Part shown: in pieces, positions 33,108 through 41,695 of the stretch | How positions within the stretch are numbered: position 1 is the stretch's first letter | How the letters are laid out: every line of letters starts with the position of its first letter | Assembly (NCBI GenBank): GCA_016699555.1 | Contig: CP064981.1 | Span: 248,001 to 312,000, forward strand | Source: Candidatus Iainarchaeum sp. | GTDB taxonomy: Archaea; Iainarchaeota; Iainarchaeia; Iainarchaeales; VGJJ01 | Length of the DNA: 64,000 nucleotides | Reading direction: 5' to 3' | Made by a program: the position numbers and the translations under genes | The notes under the pieces: generated by a model | What the model was told of the DNA's origin: nothing | The model's input: only the letters and a program-made list of their open reading frames with translations | The model's database searches: none

Positions 33108-33928
33108 AGCGAATCCTATTCATTAGTCTATTACTATTATTTTTTGCTGTGAATGCGCATGCGGGAACGTGTAGTGTTCCGGACATTACCATTGCTCTTT
33201 CTGGTGGGGGGCTTGTGACCTATACGAATGATGATTTTGGTGTTTTGGCCGGTAGCCAAGTGACAGTGCAATGCGCCTGGTCGTTTGATCCGGCTCCGAG
33301 TACTTCTTGTACGTGTACGCAGGGTGATGCGAATTGTTATGGGGTGTGGATGACGAATGTTTTTCAGAATGGTGATTTCAACACGTTAAGTCAAATACCT
33401 CAAACTTTAATGAGTGATATTGATTGTTCAGGCGCCTGGTGTGCCACCCAAGGTCGTCCGACAGAGGATTTGAAAATCACACGCACGATTACGGCGTATA
33501 ATGATGTTTCGCATGTGGTTGCATGCGGATTTCGTGAAGGACAAAACCCCGCCAATAATCAGATTTCACGTCAAGTGAAATTGCATGCGTATGCTGGAGA
33601 TCAATGTCTTCCCTCTGATTCAGGTGATTTTGGAATTGACGGTGACTGTCACTTTCACGATAATGAGGTGTTAGTGGCAGCTAACTATTTGATTCAACCA
33701 GGCACTACCCATACGTTAGTGGACACTAATGTGCGTTTCACGGATCAAGCGGCTGTTCCGCATATGATTAGTGTGATGGGAGAGTTTGACTTCAATGGAA
33801 ATGGTCAATTTTTGCCGCAATTAACTCAAAGGGATAGTGGTAAAATCATTTTGGGTTTTATTGGCATTTTATTCATCGGTTTAATTTTATTCACTGCCTC
33901 TAAAAATGAAACGGGGGCACTTGGGTGA
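33104..33928 (+). CDS. secreted Cys-rich protein with C-terminal anchor
   Basis: A 274-residue protein: signal peptide (ILFISLLLLFFAVNAHAG), about 220 extracellular residues with some twelve Cys, and a C-terminal helix (IILGFIGILFIGLILFT) with a short tail. No family recognised. The start at 33104 is chosen because the ATG overlaps the upstream TGA and is followed by a good signal peptide; the longer frame begins inside the upstream gene. It is coupled to the following gene by a GTGA overlap. Confidence 0.6.
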   Translation: MKRILFISLLLLFFAVNAHAGTCSVPDITIALSGGGLVTYTNDDFGVLAGSQVTVQCAWSFDPAPSTSCTCTQGDANCYGVWMTNVFQNGDFNTLSQIPQTLMSDIDCSGAWCATQGRPTEDLKITRTITAYNDVSHVVACGFREGQNPANNQISRQVKLHAYAGDQCLPSDSGDFGIDGDCHFHDNEVLVAANYLIQPGTTHTLVDTNVRFTDQAAVPHMISVMGEFDFNGNGQFLPQLTQRDSGKIILGFIGILFIGLILFTASKNETGALG

Positions 33929-36900
33929 AACAATTATTGCTTTTTTTTGTATTGGTTTCATTTATTTCATTTGTTAATGCCTCGACAAATTGTTCGACTG
34001 GGTGTGATGTTACTGGAGGAACTTTTTTTGATACAAATATCGACTATCTTAATTGGAATAACTCGACAAATGATGCTTCACTCAAGATAAAGAGTGCAAA
34101 TGGGAATGTTGTTGCGACAAAATCAACTGGAGATATCATAAATTGGGGAAATAGCCAACTAATGCCATTTTATCCACAAATTGATGGTAATTATTCATTA
34201 GAAGTCTTCTCACAAGGGACTGATAACAATTATCAACTGAAATTAGATTTTAATTCACTTGGAGTTTTGTCGAGTTATCTGGATACAAATTGCACAGGCA
34301 CGGGTTGCGGGGGAAGTACAAAAATATACAAGTTAAATGTTTCAAACTCTCCAACAACTATTTTTGACGATAATCATAGCTTGCCCGTTTTAGTCAGAGG
34401 CGGTACTGGTGTTGCAATGAATATTCGTTTTTTTGAAGGAGCCAATTGTGGGGCACTAGGATCGCCATGCGATGTGAGTATGGCTATTCGACGGCTTAGC
34501 GATAACAATATTGTTGCTTACAAAAATGCCGGCGGTTGGTCCGATTGGTTGAACTCAACTTTACTAGATTGGAATGCAGATTATGACGGTAACTACGTCT
34601 TTGAAATTTTCTACGAAGGAGGCATTAGTCGTTATGATGCAAATATTACATTTACTGATGCGAACGGTTTAATTCGTCAATTTCAAGATTATTCGCAATA
34701 TATTGGCAGTTCATTGGCAACAGGCCAGACTACTCAGTATTTTTTTCAAGTAATTTCATCTCCGCCACTTGCTATCCATGACGAGCAAACATTTAGTCCA
34801 GCCGTTAAAGGTGCGACAATAATGAATGCATCAATAAAATTCTATGATGGTCATAACTGTGGAACGCTCAACTCTCCATGTGATGTGAGCATTGGTATTC
34901 GTCGACTTTCCGACAGTAACCGTGTCGCGTATAAGACAGACGGGTCTTGGTCCAACTGGGGTTCGCCAGTCACCCTAGATTGGTTGGCGGATTACAATGA
35001 CAGCTATGTGATTGAAATATTTTATGAAGGGATTTGGGGGCAGTATGATTTGAATGTTTCCTACCTCGACATCAATAATGTTGCTCATTTATACTCTGAT
35101 ACAAATCAGTATATTGGCAGTGGTTTAGGGACTGGCAATACAACTCGTTATCTCTTTAGTGTGCAAGCTGCTCCATCGTTTTCTTTTGATGACGGAAAGA
35201 GCTTCGCAACCAGTGTAAAAGGTGGGGATCGGCTCGTTGCAGCAATTAAGTTTTATGATGGCCATAATTGTGGTGCGCTTAACTCTCCGTGCGACGTAAG
35301 TATTGGGATTCGTCGTATATCTGACAACAATATTGTTGCCTATCGTTCAGATGGCTCTTGGAATAACTGGACATCGACAACGCTAGATTGGTATCCTGAT
35401 TATGATGGTGCATATGTAATCGAAGTTTTTTATGAGGGTACGTGGGGGCAATACGATCTAAATGTGACTTATACTGCGGCTAATGATGCTAATACCTTTG
35501 AATCTGATAACTATAGCTATATTGGCAGTGGTTTAGCGACAGGAAATACCGCTCAATATTTTTTCACTGTAGAAAGTAGCCCTGCACAGTTGCTTGAGGA
35601 TGCAAAAACAATTCCTTACAATGCAATTAGCAATCAACCATTTAGTGCTACGATTAAAATGTATGACGGACACGCATGTGGTGCTCTAAACTCCCCTTGC
35701 GATGCCACGTTTGCAATTAAAGACACTAATGGAGCGACCACCCAACTTATTTCGACTGGCGATTATTCCACATTGAATAACACGACTATTCAATTCAATC
35801 CTGTTGCTAATCATGCCTATTTTGTTGAAACAACTTACCAAGGAACATGGGTGCAATTTGATTTGAACGTGAATTATACGGATACTGCAGGAATAGCTCG
35901 TCACCTTGAAGACAAAACCCGATATGTCGGTTCAGGGCTAGCTACTGGCGGTACTACGCAACATTATTTTGAGAGTGGAGAAAGCTGCGGAAATGGAATT
36001 ACTTGTGCCGCGCCAGCATGTAAACCAGTAATTTTGAATGGACCTTCCTCCGAAAAGATTGACGTAGTGTTTGTAGGAAGCGGATTTCCCGACTTGAATA
36101 GTTTTGGTTCTGTGGTGGATGATATGATCGATTATGATGGTAATGGATTTGGGATTATGCACTATGAGCCATTTAGTAACTATAAAGATAAATTCAATTT
36201 CTGGAAAGTTAACACGCTGCCGACATTTAGCGGTGGGAATGTTCAACGTGCTGATGGTAATTGGGTTCATGATGGAGCTTATGAAAATGAGTCACTTGAA
36301 TTGGCATATAGTGAATGTGGTTCAATTGGCGAAACTCCTATGCAGGTAATTACCTTGTTGGTTAATCCAAAGGTTCAAAGCCATGCATATGCAATTGGTG
36401 CGATTGGATATGGGCGAGGGCAGGCGTTTGTTACAGTTGGACAGGAATACTTGGACAACTCATTCCCGTTGTTTGTTCCCAATTATCTTTATCAGCCTAA
36501 TCCAGTTCTTGTCAATGGTAGTTATGGTGCAAATCGTGGGGAGGTTCAAAAACAAGTTGTTCACGAATTTGGACACAGCTTTGGAGGATTAATGGATGAA
36601 TATTCAACTAGCAACTCTACAATTACCTCGTCCCTTTTTGCACCCAATTGTGCTGATAATTTTGGCGTGGGAGGGTATGCGTGTAATCGATGGGCAAATA
36701 TTTGTCCACAAAGTAACCCAGTATGTTGCCTCCCCGGATGCACATATTCCAACTATTATCACGCGTATGAAAATACCATTATGAATAATCTATTTGAGGA
36801 TTCAGTAAGTTTTATGCCAGTAAATGAATTTGAATTGGAAAAAGATATTAATAGTTACAATGTGATTACCACACAAATTTCAAATCTAAGCTATCTACTA

Positions 36901-37407
36901 AATTTTAATCAACATAATAGTACGTTTAATACAAACTATATTGACATAATTTCACAGCGATCGTATGAGCCCGTTGTTGAAACGAGCGGACAATATCGTT
37001 TAGTCGTTAATAATAACAATGGCAACGTTTTATATGATGTCAATTTTGTTTTACCTGGAATAGCTAATGCTTCGCCATCAAAAGATTGGTTTGATGCCAA
37101 TGGTCAACAAATATATTTTCCAGATATTCCAGCTGATTTGAATATTGATGTCAATGTTACCATGCTTATTCCATATTTTATGGATGCCAATACGATTCAA
37201 ATCTTTGATAATAACAGTTTACCGAAATTAACTGTTGACTTGAGTGTGTTTGCACCCAAAATAAACTATAGCATTGGAAATGGTGGAAATACAATTGCTG
37301 GTGGCCAATACCAAATGAGCTATACAATTAGCGGCCAGCCGCTAACGCAACAGTTAACCAGTACTAACTATATGTGTAATCTCGGCCCGACATTTTTTAA
37401 CAATTAA
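33925..37407 (+). CDS. giant secreted repeat protein with M64-type zinc metallopeptidase
   Basis: A 1160-residue secreted protein starting with GTG. After a signal peptide come a divergent first repeat and four clear repeats of about 136 residues beginning near 143, 279, 416 and 552. Each holds a core like CGALNSPCDVSIGIRR, then YxGxYVxExFYEG, QYDLNV and YIGSGLATG. From about 699 it matches the IgA-peptidase M64 family: KIDVVFVGSGFPDLNSFG, then the zinc site HEFGHSFGGLMDEY (His880, Glu881, His884, with the DEY Asp). A Cys-rich insert and a beta domain follow to the end. It probably acts on outside proteins; no C-terminal anchor is evident, so the neighbours may hold it. Confidence 0.72.
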   Translation: MKQLLLFFVLVSFISFVNASTNCSTGCDVTGGTFFDTNIDYLNWNNSTNDASLKIKSANGNVVATKSTGDIINWGNSQLMPFYPQIDGNYSLEVFSQGTDNNYQLKLDFNSLGVLSSYLDTNCTGTGCGGSTKIYKLNVSNSPTTIFDDNHSLPVLVRGGTGVAMNIRFFEGANCGALGSPCDVSMAIRRLSDNNIVAYKNAGGWSDWLNSTLLDWNADYDGNYVFEIFYEGGISRYDANITFTDANGLIRQFQDYSQYIGSSLATGQTTQYFFQVISSPPLAIHDEQTFSPAVKGATIMNASIKFYDGHNCGTLNSPCDVSIGIRRLSDSNRVAYKTDGSWSNWGSPVTLDWLADYNDSYVIEIFYEGIWGQYDLNVSYLDINNVAHLYSDTNQYIGSGLGTGNTTRYLFSVQAAPSFSFDDGKSFATSVKGGDRLVAAIKFYDGHNCGALNSPCDVSIGIRRISDNNIVAYRSDGSWNNWTSTTLDWYPDYDGAYVIEVFYEGTWGQYDLNVTYTAANDANTFESDNYSYIGSGLATGNTAQYFFTVESSPAQLLEDAKTIPYNAISNQPFSATIKMYDGHACGALNSPCDATFAIKDTNGATTQLISTGDYSTLNNTTIQFNPVANHAYFVETTYQGTWVQFDLNVNYTDTAGIARHLEDKTRYVGSGLATGGTTQHYFESGESCGNGITCAAPACKPVILNGPSSEKIDVVFVGSGFPDLNSFGSVVDDMIDYDGNGFGIMHYEPFSNYKDKFNFWKVNTLPTFSGGNVQRADGNWVHDGAYENESLELAYSECGSIGETPMQVITLLVNPKVQSHAYAIGAIGYGRGQAFVTVGQEYLDNSFPLFVPNYLYQPNPVLVNGSYGANRGEVQKQVVHEFGHSFGGLMDEYSTSNSTITSSLFAPNCADNFGVGGYACNRWANICPQSNPVCCLPGCTYSNYYHAYENTIMNNLFEDSVSFMPVNEFELEKDINSYNVITTQISNLSYLLNFNQHNSTFNTNYIDIISQRSYEPVVETSGQYRLVVNNNNGNVLYDVNFVLPGIANASPSKDWFDANGQQIYFPDIPADLNIDVNVTMLIPYFMDANTIQIFDNNSLPKLTVDLSVFAPKINYSIGNGGNTIAGGQYQMSYTISGQPLTQQLTSTNYMCNLGPTFFNN

Positions 37408-37802
37408 AGAACGTAATTTGCAAGGCACCAATACACTTTCAATTGTTCATCGCGGTATAGCTTTACATGTTCAGCACTATAAATTTGAAATGGATAAGTA
37501 CTATCTAACAGCTTATCGCATGATGAATCTAAATTGATCGCAGCGACTGTGCTAAATGAAGAGTTTGGTACAACATTTTTTCTATAAAAAATGGAAGGGT
37601 TATCAATCGCAATGCTTGTAAAGGGGCATGACATTGAATTATAATCAATGTAATTTCCTCTAATTATTGCTTCTTCAACGGGGTAACAGCTATAACCAAT
37701 AATTCTTGGTTGATGGTTTTGTGAAATACTGTATTCTGATATGATAAAGACCAGCACGATAGCAATAACTATCACTAATGGAACCAATAAGACTATTTTC
37801 AT
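37404..37802 (-). CDS. membrane-anchored four-cysteine protein (left copy)
   Basis: A 132-residue protein: one long N-terminal helix (IVLLVPLVIVIAIVLVFIIS) and a small extracellular domain with Cys in GYSC, MSCPFT, SSCDKL and VYWC. The same four-Cys pattern occurs in the divergent gene at 37944, so the two are paralogues. Its stop is interlocked with that of the M64 gene (TTAA, 4-base overlap). AT-rich codons match the island. The function is unknown. Confidence 0.55.
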   Translation of the reverse strand: MKIVLLVPLVIVIAIVLVFIISEYSISQNHQPRIIGYSCYPVEEAIIRGNYIDYNSMSCPFTSIAIDNPSIFYRKNVVPNSSFSTVAAINLDSSCDKLLDSTYPFQIYSAEHVKLYRDEQLKVYWCLANYVL

Positions 37803-37943
37803 ACCACTACGATTTATTTGGAGTATATAAATGCAAAAGGTATTGTAAAATGCAATAAAATAATTACAATTTGAGAATTTTAAAACTAAAAATGATTATA
37901 ACTATGGATAAAGAATAAGACTCAAAAGTTGGTTGGTGAAAAC

Positions 37944-38351
37944 ATGATTTCTGTTGCACAAAAAACCATTTTAGGAATAATAATTATTAGTATACTTGTG
38001 ATTGGCTTTTTTGTTTGGCAGATTTTTTTCTCGTATGGGCCTTCGAATCCTGTGCCGAGTGTTATGGGATATAATTGTCGTGATATTTCGGATAGTGTTG
38101 CCTTGGAAAATAACACGATCTTATTTGAAGGCCAATCATGTCCATATACTGTTTCTTCGAAAGTTGGTGATGCATTCTACTTAAACAATCGTGATCGATT
38201 AGAAATAACCAATGAAATTATTTTAGATAATCGTTGCAATTATCTTGAAGCTCAAATAACTCCTCATGGAAAAATAACCAATCCAAATCAAGGAATGTTC
38301 ATGACGAGCGATAGCACGGTTTACTGGTGTAATGGTCAAGGAGCAATTTAG
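37944..38351 (+). CDS. membrane-anchored four-cysteine protein (right copy)
   Basis: A 135-residue paralogue of the divergent gene at 37404-37802: N-terminal helix (ILGIIIISILVIGFFVWQIF), then GYNC, QSCPYT, NRCNYL and VYWC. The ATG at 37944 follows GGTGA (spacing four), better than the upstream TTG. AGTTGGTTGGT precedes it, as before the gene at 31694. About 140 bases of very AT-rich DNA between the pair hold both promoters (TTTATATACT near 37829 for the left copy). Confidence 0.55.
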   Translation: MISVAQKTILGIIIISILVIGFFVWQIFFSYGPSNPVPSVMGYNCRDISDSVALENNTILFEGQSCPYTVSSKVGDAFYLNNRDRLEITNEIILDNRCNYLEAQITPHGKITNPNQGMFMTSDSTVYWCNGQGAI

Positions 38352-38415
38352 TCCGTGCTAATTGATTCAATAATAAATATCGTATATTTATATATGAAAC
38401 AATCTTTTGATAGAT

Positions 38416-38584
38416 ATGTCAAAAATCGACTGGAAAATTGTTCTTGTGCAGTAATTGCAATAAATGTATTGATACTAAGCCTAAAAGCCCGCTAGAACCT
38501 ATGAGGGATGTAAAACCGCTAGGGATTTGTCCCAATGATGTAGCCCGGCGCGAGGGTTTTTTTATACTCGGCCTACGAACAAGT
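38416..38584 (+). pseudogene. possible frameshifted zinc-ribbon fragment
   Basis: TATATTTATATATG (38383-38396) is a good TATA box 23 bases before the ATG at 38416, but that frame stops after 12 codons (MSKIDWKIVLVQ). Shifting by one base at the AAAA run joins it to an open frame reading LFLCSNCNKCIDTKPK then ...GICPND, a CxxCxxC...C pattern like a small zinc ribbon. It then runs on, in frame, into crtB. It may be a decayed gene at the island border, a read error or a real shift. Confidence 0.3.
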
Positions 38585-39442
38585 ATGATGCACCCGGCTT
38601 CTTCGATCGACTTCTCCGCGAGCAAAGCGCTCTGCGAACAATACGCCACTAGTTTCTCCATGGCAGCGCAATTCCTGCCCGAAGAGAAGAGGAATGCCGC
38701 GTATGCGCTATATGGTTTCTGCCGCGCAACGGACAACATCACCGACTCGCGCAAGACGGCTCCGCAAAAGAAAAAAGAACTCGCGGAGTGGAAGAACGAA
38801 CTCCATGCCGCGTGGGACAAAGGGCAATCCGGCAATGCACTCTTGCATGCATTCGTGCGCGTGTGCGAGCAATACGCAATCCCTCCCTCGCTGGGATTTG
38901 CGCTCATCGAGGGATTGGAAAAGGACCTGCAGCATGTGCGCATCGCAAACTTTGAAGCGCTGCATGATTACTGCTACGCCGCAGGCGCCATTCCCGGACT
39001 GCTGATGGCCTTTGCGTTAGGCGCGGAAAAGAAATCTCATCCCTATGCGATCGCGCTCGGCATCGGGATGCAGCTCACGAACATTTTGCGCGACATCAAG
39101 GAAGACCTGCAGCTCAATCGCATCTATTTGCCTCAATCCGAACTCCAACAGTTCGGGATAACCGAACACGCCATCGCACAAGGGGTCGTTACCCCCGCGT
39201 TCGTGCAATTCATGCAATTCCAGATCGCGCGAGCACGTTCCTATTATGCGGAAGCCGAGCAGGGAATCGGCTTACTCCCCGAAGAGGCACGGCCCGCCAT
39301 CTATTTGTGCCTCCAATACTATCGCGAAATCCTTTCGGCGATCGAGGCCAAGCACTATGATGTGTTTTCCTCCCGTATTTTCGTTTCGGACGCACGCAAA
39401 CGCGAGATGGCCCAATTCCATACACTTTATCAGCAAGCTTAA
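38585..39442 (+). CDS. crtB: phytoene synthase
   Basis: Condenses two geranylgeranyl diphosphates to phytoene, the first step of C40 carotenoids. Both Asp-rich motifs are visible: YGFCRATDNITDSR (DxxxD, diphosphate binding) and MQLTNILRDIKEDLQLNRIYLP (the second DxxxD with the family signature). Start at the ATG pair 38585/38588: TTTTTTTATACT about 20 bases upstream gives a leaderless message. The resulting length, about 285, is normal. The base composition returns to that of the main genome here. Confidence 0.9.
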   Translation: MMHPASSIDFSASKALCEQYATSFSMAAQFLPEEKRNAAYALYGFCRATDNITDSRKTAPQKKKELAEWKNELHAAWDKGQSGNALLHAFVRVCEQYAIPPSLGFALIEGLEKDLQHVRIANFEALHDYCYAAGAIPGLLMAFALGAEKKSHPYAIALGIGMQLTNILRDIKEDLQLNRIYLPQSELQQFGITEHAIAQGVVTPAFVQFMQFQIARARSYYAEAEQGIGLLPEEARPAIYLCLQYYREILSAIEAKHYDVFSSRIFVSDARKREMAQFHTLYQQA

Positions 39443-39468
39443 ATGTCCTGCGCGGCGGACATACTCAT

Positions 39469-40983
39469 ATGTCCCAGGAAAAGATACTCATCATCGGCGG
39501 CGGATTAGGCGGACTCGCATTGGCTTGTCGTCTTGCCAAGCAGGGAAACGCCGTCGAGGTGTTCGAACGGCACGCTAGCGTCGGCGGAAGGGTCGCTCAA
39601 AAGAAAGTGAAGGGATACACAATCGATTTGGGTCCCACCTTCATGCTCATGCCCGGGGAGTTCGAGGAATTATTCACTTATTGCGGGCGCGACATGCGAG
39701 ATTATGTGCCCATCCAGCGATTGGATCCCTGCTATCGCCTGCATTTTGCGGACCAAACTCACATGGACTTCTATTCGGGCTTGCCCGAGATGCTGCACGA
39801 ACTCAAACGCTTTGCCCAGCAGGACCTGCAAGGCTATCTCAACTTCCTCGCCTATCAGCAAGAGAAATATGCCGTTGTGTACGAGAACTTCATCACGCAA
39901 CCCGCGGACTCATTATCAAAGATTGCACTCTCTCCCCAGATATTCGAACTGCTCAACTTGGATGGCTTCATTTCCATGTGGGATCACGCGGCCAAATTCT
40001 TCTCCGATGAGCATTTACGGCTGGGGTTCAGCTTCCAGAGCATGTATTTGGGAGAATCGCCTCTCGCGACGCCGGGGACCTACAGCATTATTCCATTTGT
40101 GGAACTAACACAGGGAGTCTGGTATCCCACACAGGGAATACGCAGCATCGTGGACGGTATCGCGAAGCTCGCCAAAGAGCTCGGAGTGAAAGTGCATGTA
40201 AAAGCGGCCGTGCAAGAGATCATCATCGACGAGCAACGCCGCGCTACCGGAATCCGTTTGGAGAATGGTGCCATCGTGACCGCTGACAGGATCGTCTCAA
40301 ACCTCGACTTGCCAGCCACGTATGTCAAGCTTATCCCCGCTTCGAAGCGTGCCATCTACACCGATAAGAAAGTGAACGCGTTGAAGTATTCCTCTTCCGC
40401 ATTCATGCTTTTCCTGGGAGTCGATAAGGATTATGCGCAGCTGGAACACCATAATGTGTTTTTCTGCAAAGACTATCTGCATAACTTCAAGCAACTCTTT
40501 GATACCATGGAAGTGCCACAAGACCCCAGCGTGTATGTGAATGTCCCCACGCGCACAAATCCCAAACTCGCACCCAAGGGAAAGCATTTGTTGTATGTGC
40601 TGGTGCCCGTTCCCATTCGCCCACAACGCGACGGAAAGGCATGGGACTGGAATTTGGAGAAAGAAGGCTTCGCGGACGCCATCATCACTCAACTCGAAGC
40701 ACGCGGACTCAACGACTTGCGTAAGCACATCCGCATGAAAGAGGTTTTCACGCCCCATGACTGGGAAGCGTTGGGGGGGATGCACCTCGGTAGCACTTTC
40801 GGATTGAGCCCCATTTTCTTCCAGAGTAGCGTGTTCCGGCCCAAGCAAAAGAGCGAGGAATTCAAGAGCCTCTATTTCGTGGGCGCGAGCACGCATCCGG
40901 GGAGCGGAATGCCCATGGTGCTCATCTCCGCGCGCACGTGTCAGCAGCTCATTCAGCGCGATTCTTTGGAAAGAAACGCATAG
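39469..40983 (+). CDS. crtI: phytoene desaturase (CrtI type)
   Basis: FAD-dependent desaturase converting phytoene toward lycopene. KILIIGGGLGGLALACRLAK is the FAD motif; EVFERHASVGGRV and YTIDLGPTFML follow, as in CrtI. The C-terminal signature LYFVGASTHPGSGMPMVLIS is the bacterial-type phytoene dehydrogenase pattern. At 504 residues it is full length. It lies 26 bases after crtB. Its last 31 bases overlap the convergent lycopene cyclase subunit gene. Confidence 0.93.
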   Translation: MSQEKILIIGGGLGGLALACRLAKQGNAVEVFERHASVGGRVAQKKVKGYTIDLGPTFMLMPGEFEELFTYCGRDMRDYVPIQRLDPCYRLHFADQTHMDFYSGLPEMLHELKRFAQQDLQGYLNFLAYQQEKYAVVYENFITQPADSLSKIALSPQIFELLNLDGFISMWDHAAKFFSDEHLRLGFSFQSMYLGESPLATPGTYSIIPFVELTQGVWYPTQGIRSIVDGIAKLAKELGVKVHVKAAVQEIIIDEQRRATGIRLENGAIVTADRIVSNLDLPATYVKLIPASKRAIYTDKKVNALKYSSSAFMLFLGVDKDYAQLEHHNVFFCKDYLHNFKQLFDTMEVPQDPSVYVNVPTRTNPKLAPKGKHLLYVLVPVPIRPQRDGKAWDWNLEKEGFADAIITQLEARGLNDLRKHIRMKEVFTPHDWEALGGMHLGSTFGLSPIFFQSSVFRPKQKSEEFKSLYFVGASTHPGSGMPMVLISARTCQQLIQRDSLERNA

Positions 40984-41258
40984 AGGAGGAGCGCCATCCA
41001 TAGCAGCTCCACCCCAAAAAGCAGGTTTTCGATCGGAATGACGGGGAGAAATATCCCTATCACTTGCGCACGATCGAACACCCATAATCCTTGAGCGGTA
41101 AAATAATTATCAAAGATGAGTTGGAACACCACAAATATGCCAGTCGTCTTCCACAAGCGTTTATTCTTCCAACTGAGCATGTGCGTGCGTATGAGCGCGC
41201 GATCCAGGAAGAGCAGGAGCATCATTCCCACGACGACGGCAAACGTGTACGCGAGCAT
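40953..41258 (-). CDS. crtYd: lycopene cyclase subunit, CrtYd type
   Basis: One half of the heterodimeric membrane lycopene cyclase found in actinobacteria and, fused, in archaea and fungi. Three helices in 101 residues; IFDNYFTAQGLWVFDRAQV and the motif VIPIENLLFGVELLW (the PxE(E/N) loop) mark the cyclase domain. Its ATG overlaps the stop of crtYc (TGATG). The C-terminal codons overlap the end of crtI on the other strand. Confidence 0.85.
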   Translation of the reverse strand: MLAYTFAVVVGMMLLLFLDRALIRTHMLSWKNKRLWKTTGIFVVFQLIFDNYFTAQGLWVFDRAQVIGIFLPVIPIENLLFGVELLWMALLLYAFLSKESR

Positions 41259-41587
41259 CAGTCATCCCTCAGTCGTCGTTTTGCCTTGCTCTCGCGCCCA
41301 AAGAACTCCCACACCGTAATCCCAAAGAGCGGGATGACGATGAAGAATGCGATTTCCTCAATGGGCTGATTGCCAATCATGGCGCCAAGCATCGACTCCA
41401 ATCCAAAAAACCAATGCCCTTCAGCGACAGCCCATACATCCCACAAGAGAAAGAACAATCCGCTCAATGCGATCGCAATGGAAGCCGCTCGCCAATCCAA
41501 TCGGATCCTGAATGCGCTTTGCAATGCAAGCGTTCCCGCGAGCGCAAGGAGCAGGTATCCGCTATACGTGAATGCGATCCAATCCAT
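41258..41587 (-). CDS. crtYc: lycopene cyclase subunit, CrtYc type
   Basis: The other half of the heterodimeric lycopene cyclase, 109 residues with three helices. GMLGAMIGNQPIEEIAFF-type motif is seen as GNQPIEEIAFFIVIPLFG, the conserved PIEE loop. With crtYd it should form beta (or related) rings on lycopene. Separate c and d genes are the bacterial-style arrangement. The gene is downstream of a glycosyltransferase and separated from it by a two-hairpin terminator. Confidence 0.85.
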   Translation of the reverse strand: MDWIAFTYSGYLLLALAGTLALQSAFRIRLDWRAASIAIALSGLFFLLWDVWAVAEGHWFFGLESMLGAMIGNQPIEEIAFFIVIPLFGITVWEFFGRESKAKRRLRDD

Positions 41588-41635
41588 GATGCAAGTGTAA
41601 ATGGAAGAAGTTTAATTGGGTGTTGGTAAAATAAA

Positions 41636-41695
41636 GAAAAAATTGGGTGCCGCGACGCGGAACCCGTTATCGGCTCAACCGCTCGAAAGCGGTTA
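41636..41695 (-). terminator. two-part 3' element after a glycosyltransferase gene
   Basis: On the minus strand the stop TAA runs into AACCGCT/AGCGGTT around a TTCG loop (41677-41694). The linker AGCCGATAAC follows, then a second stem with GGGT/ACCC outer and CCGCG/CGCGG inner arms (41645-41665), then AATTTTTTC. The layout matches the elements at 56898 and 61329. Confidence 0.7.

Noticed and set aside
38394..38495. 33-codon ORF MKQSFDRYVKNRLENCS...
   Set aside because: Its ATG lies inside the TATA box at 38383-38396, so it cannot be on the transcript from that promoter.
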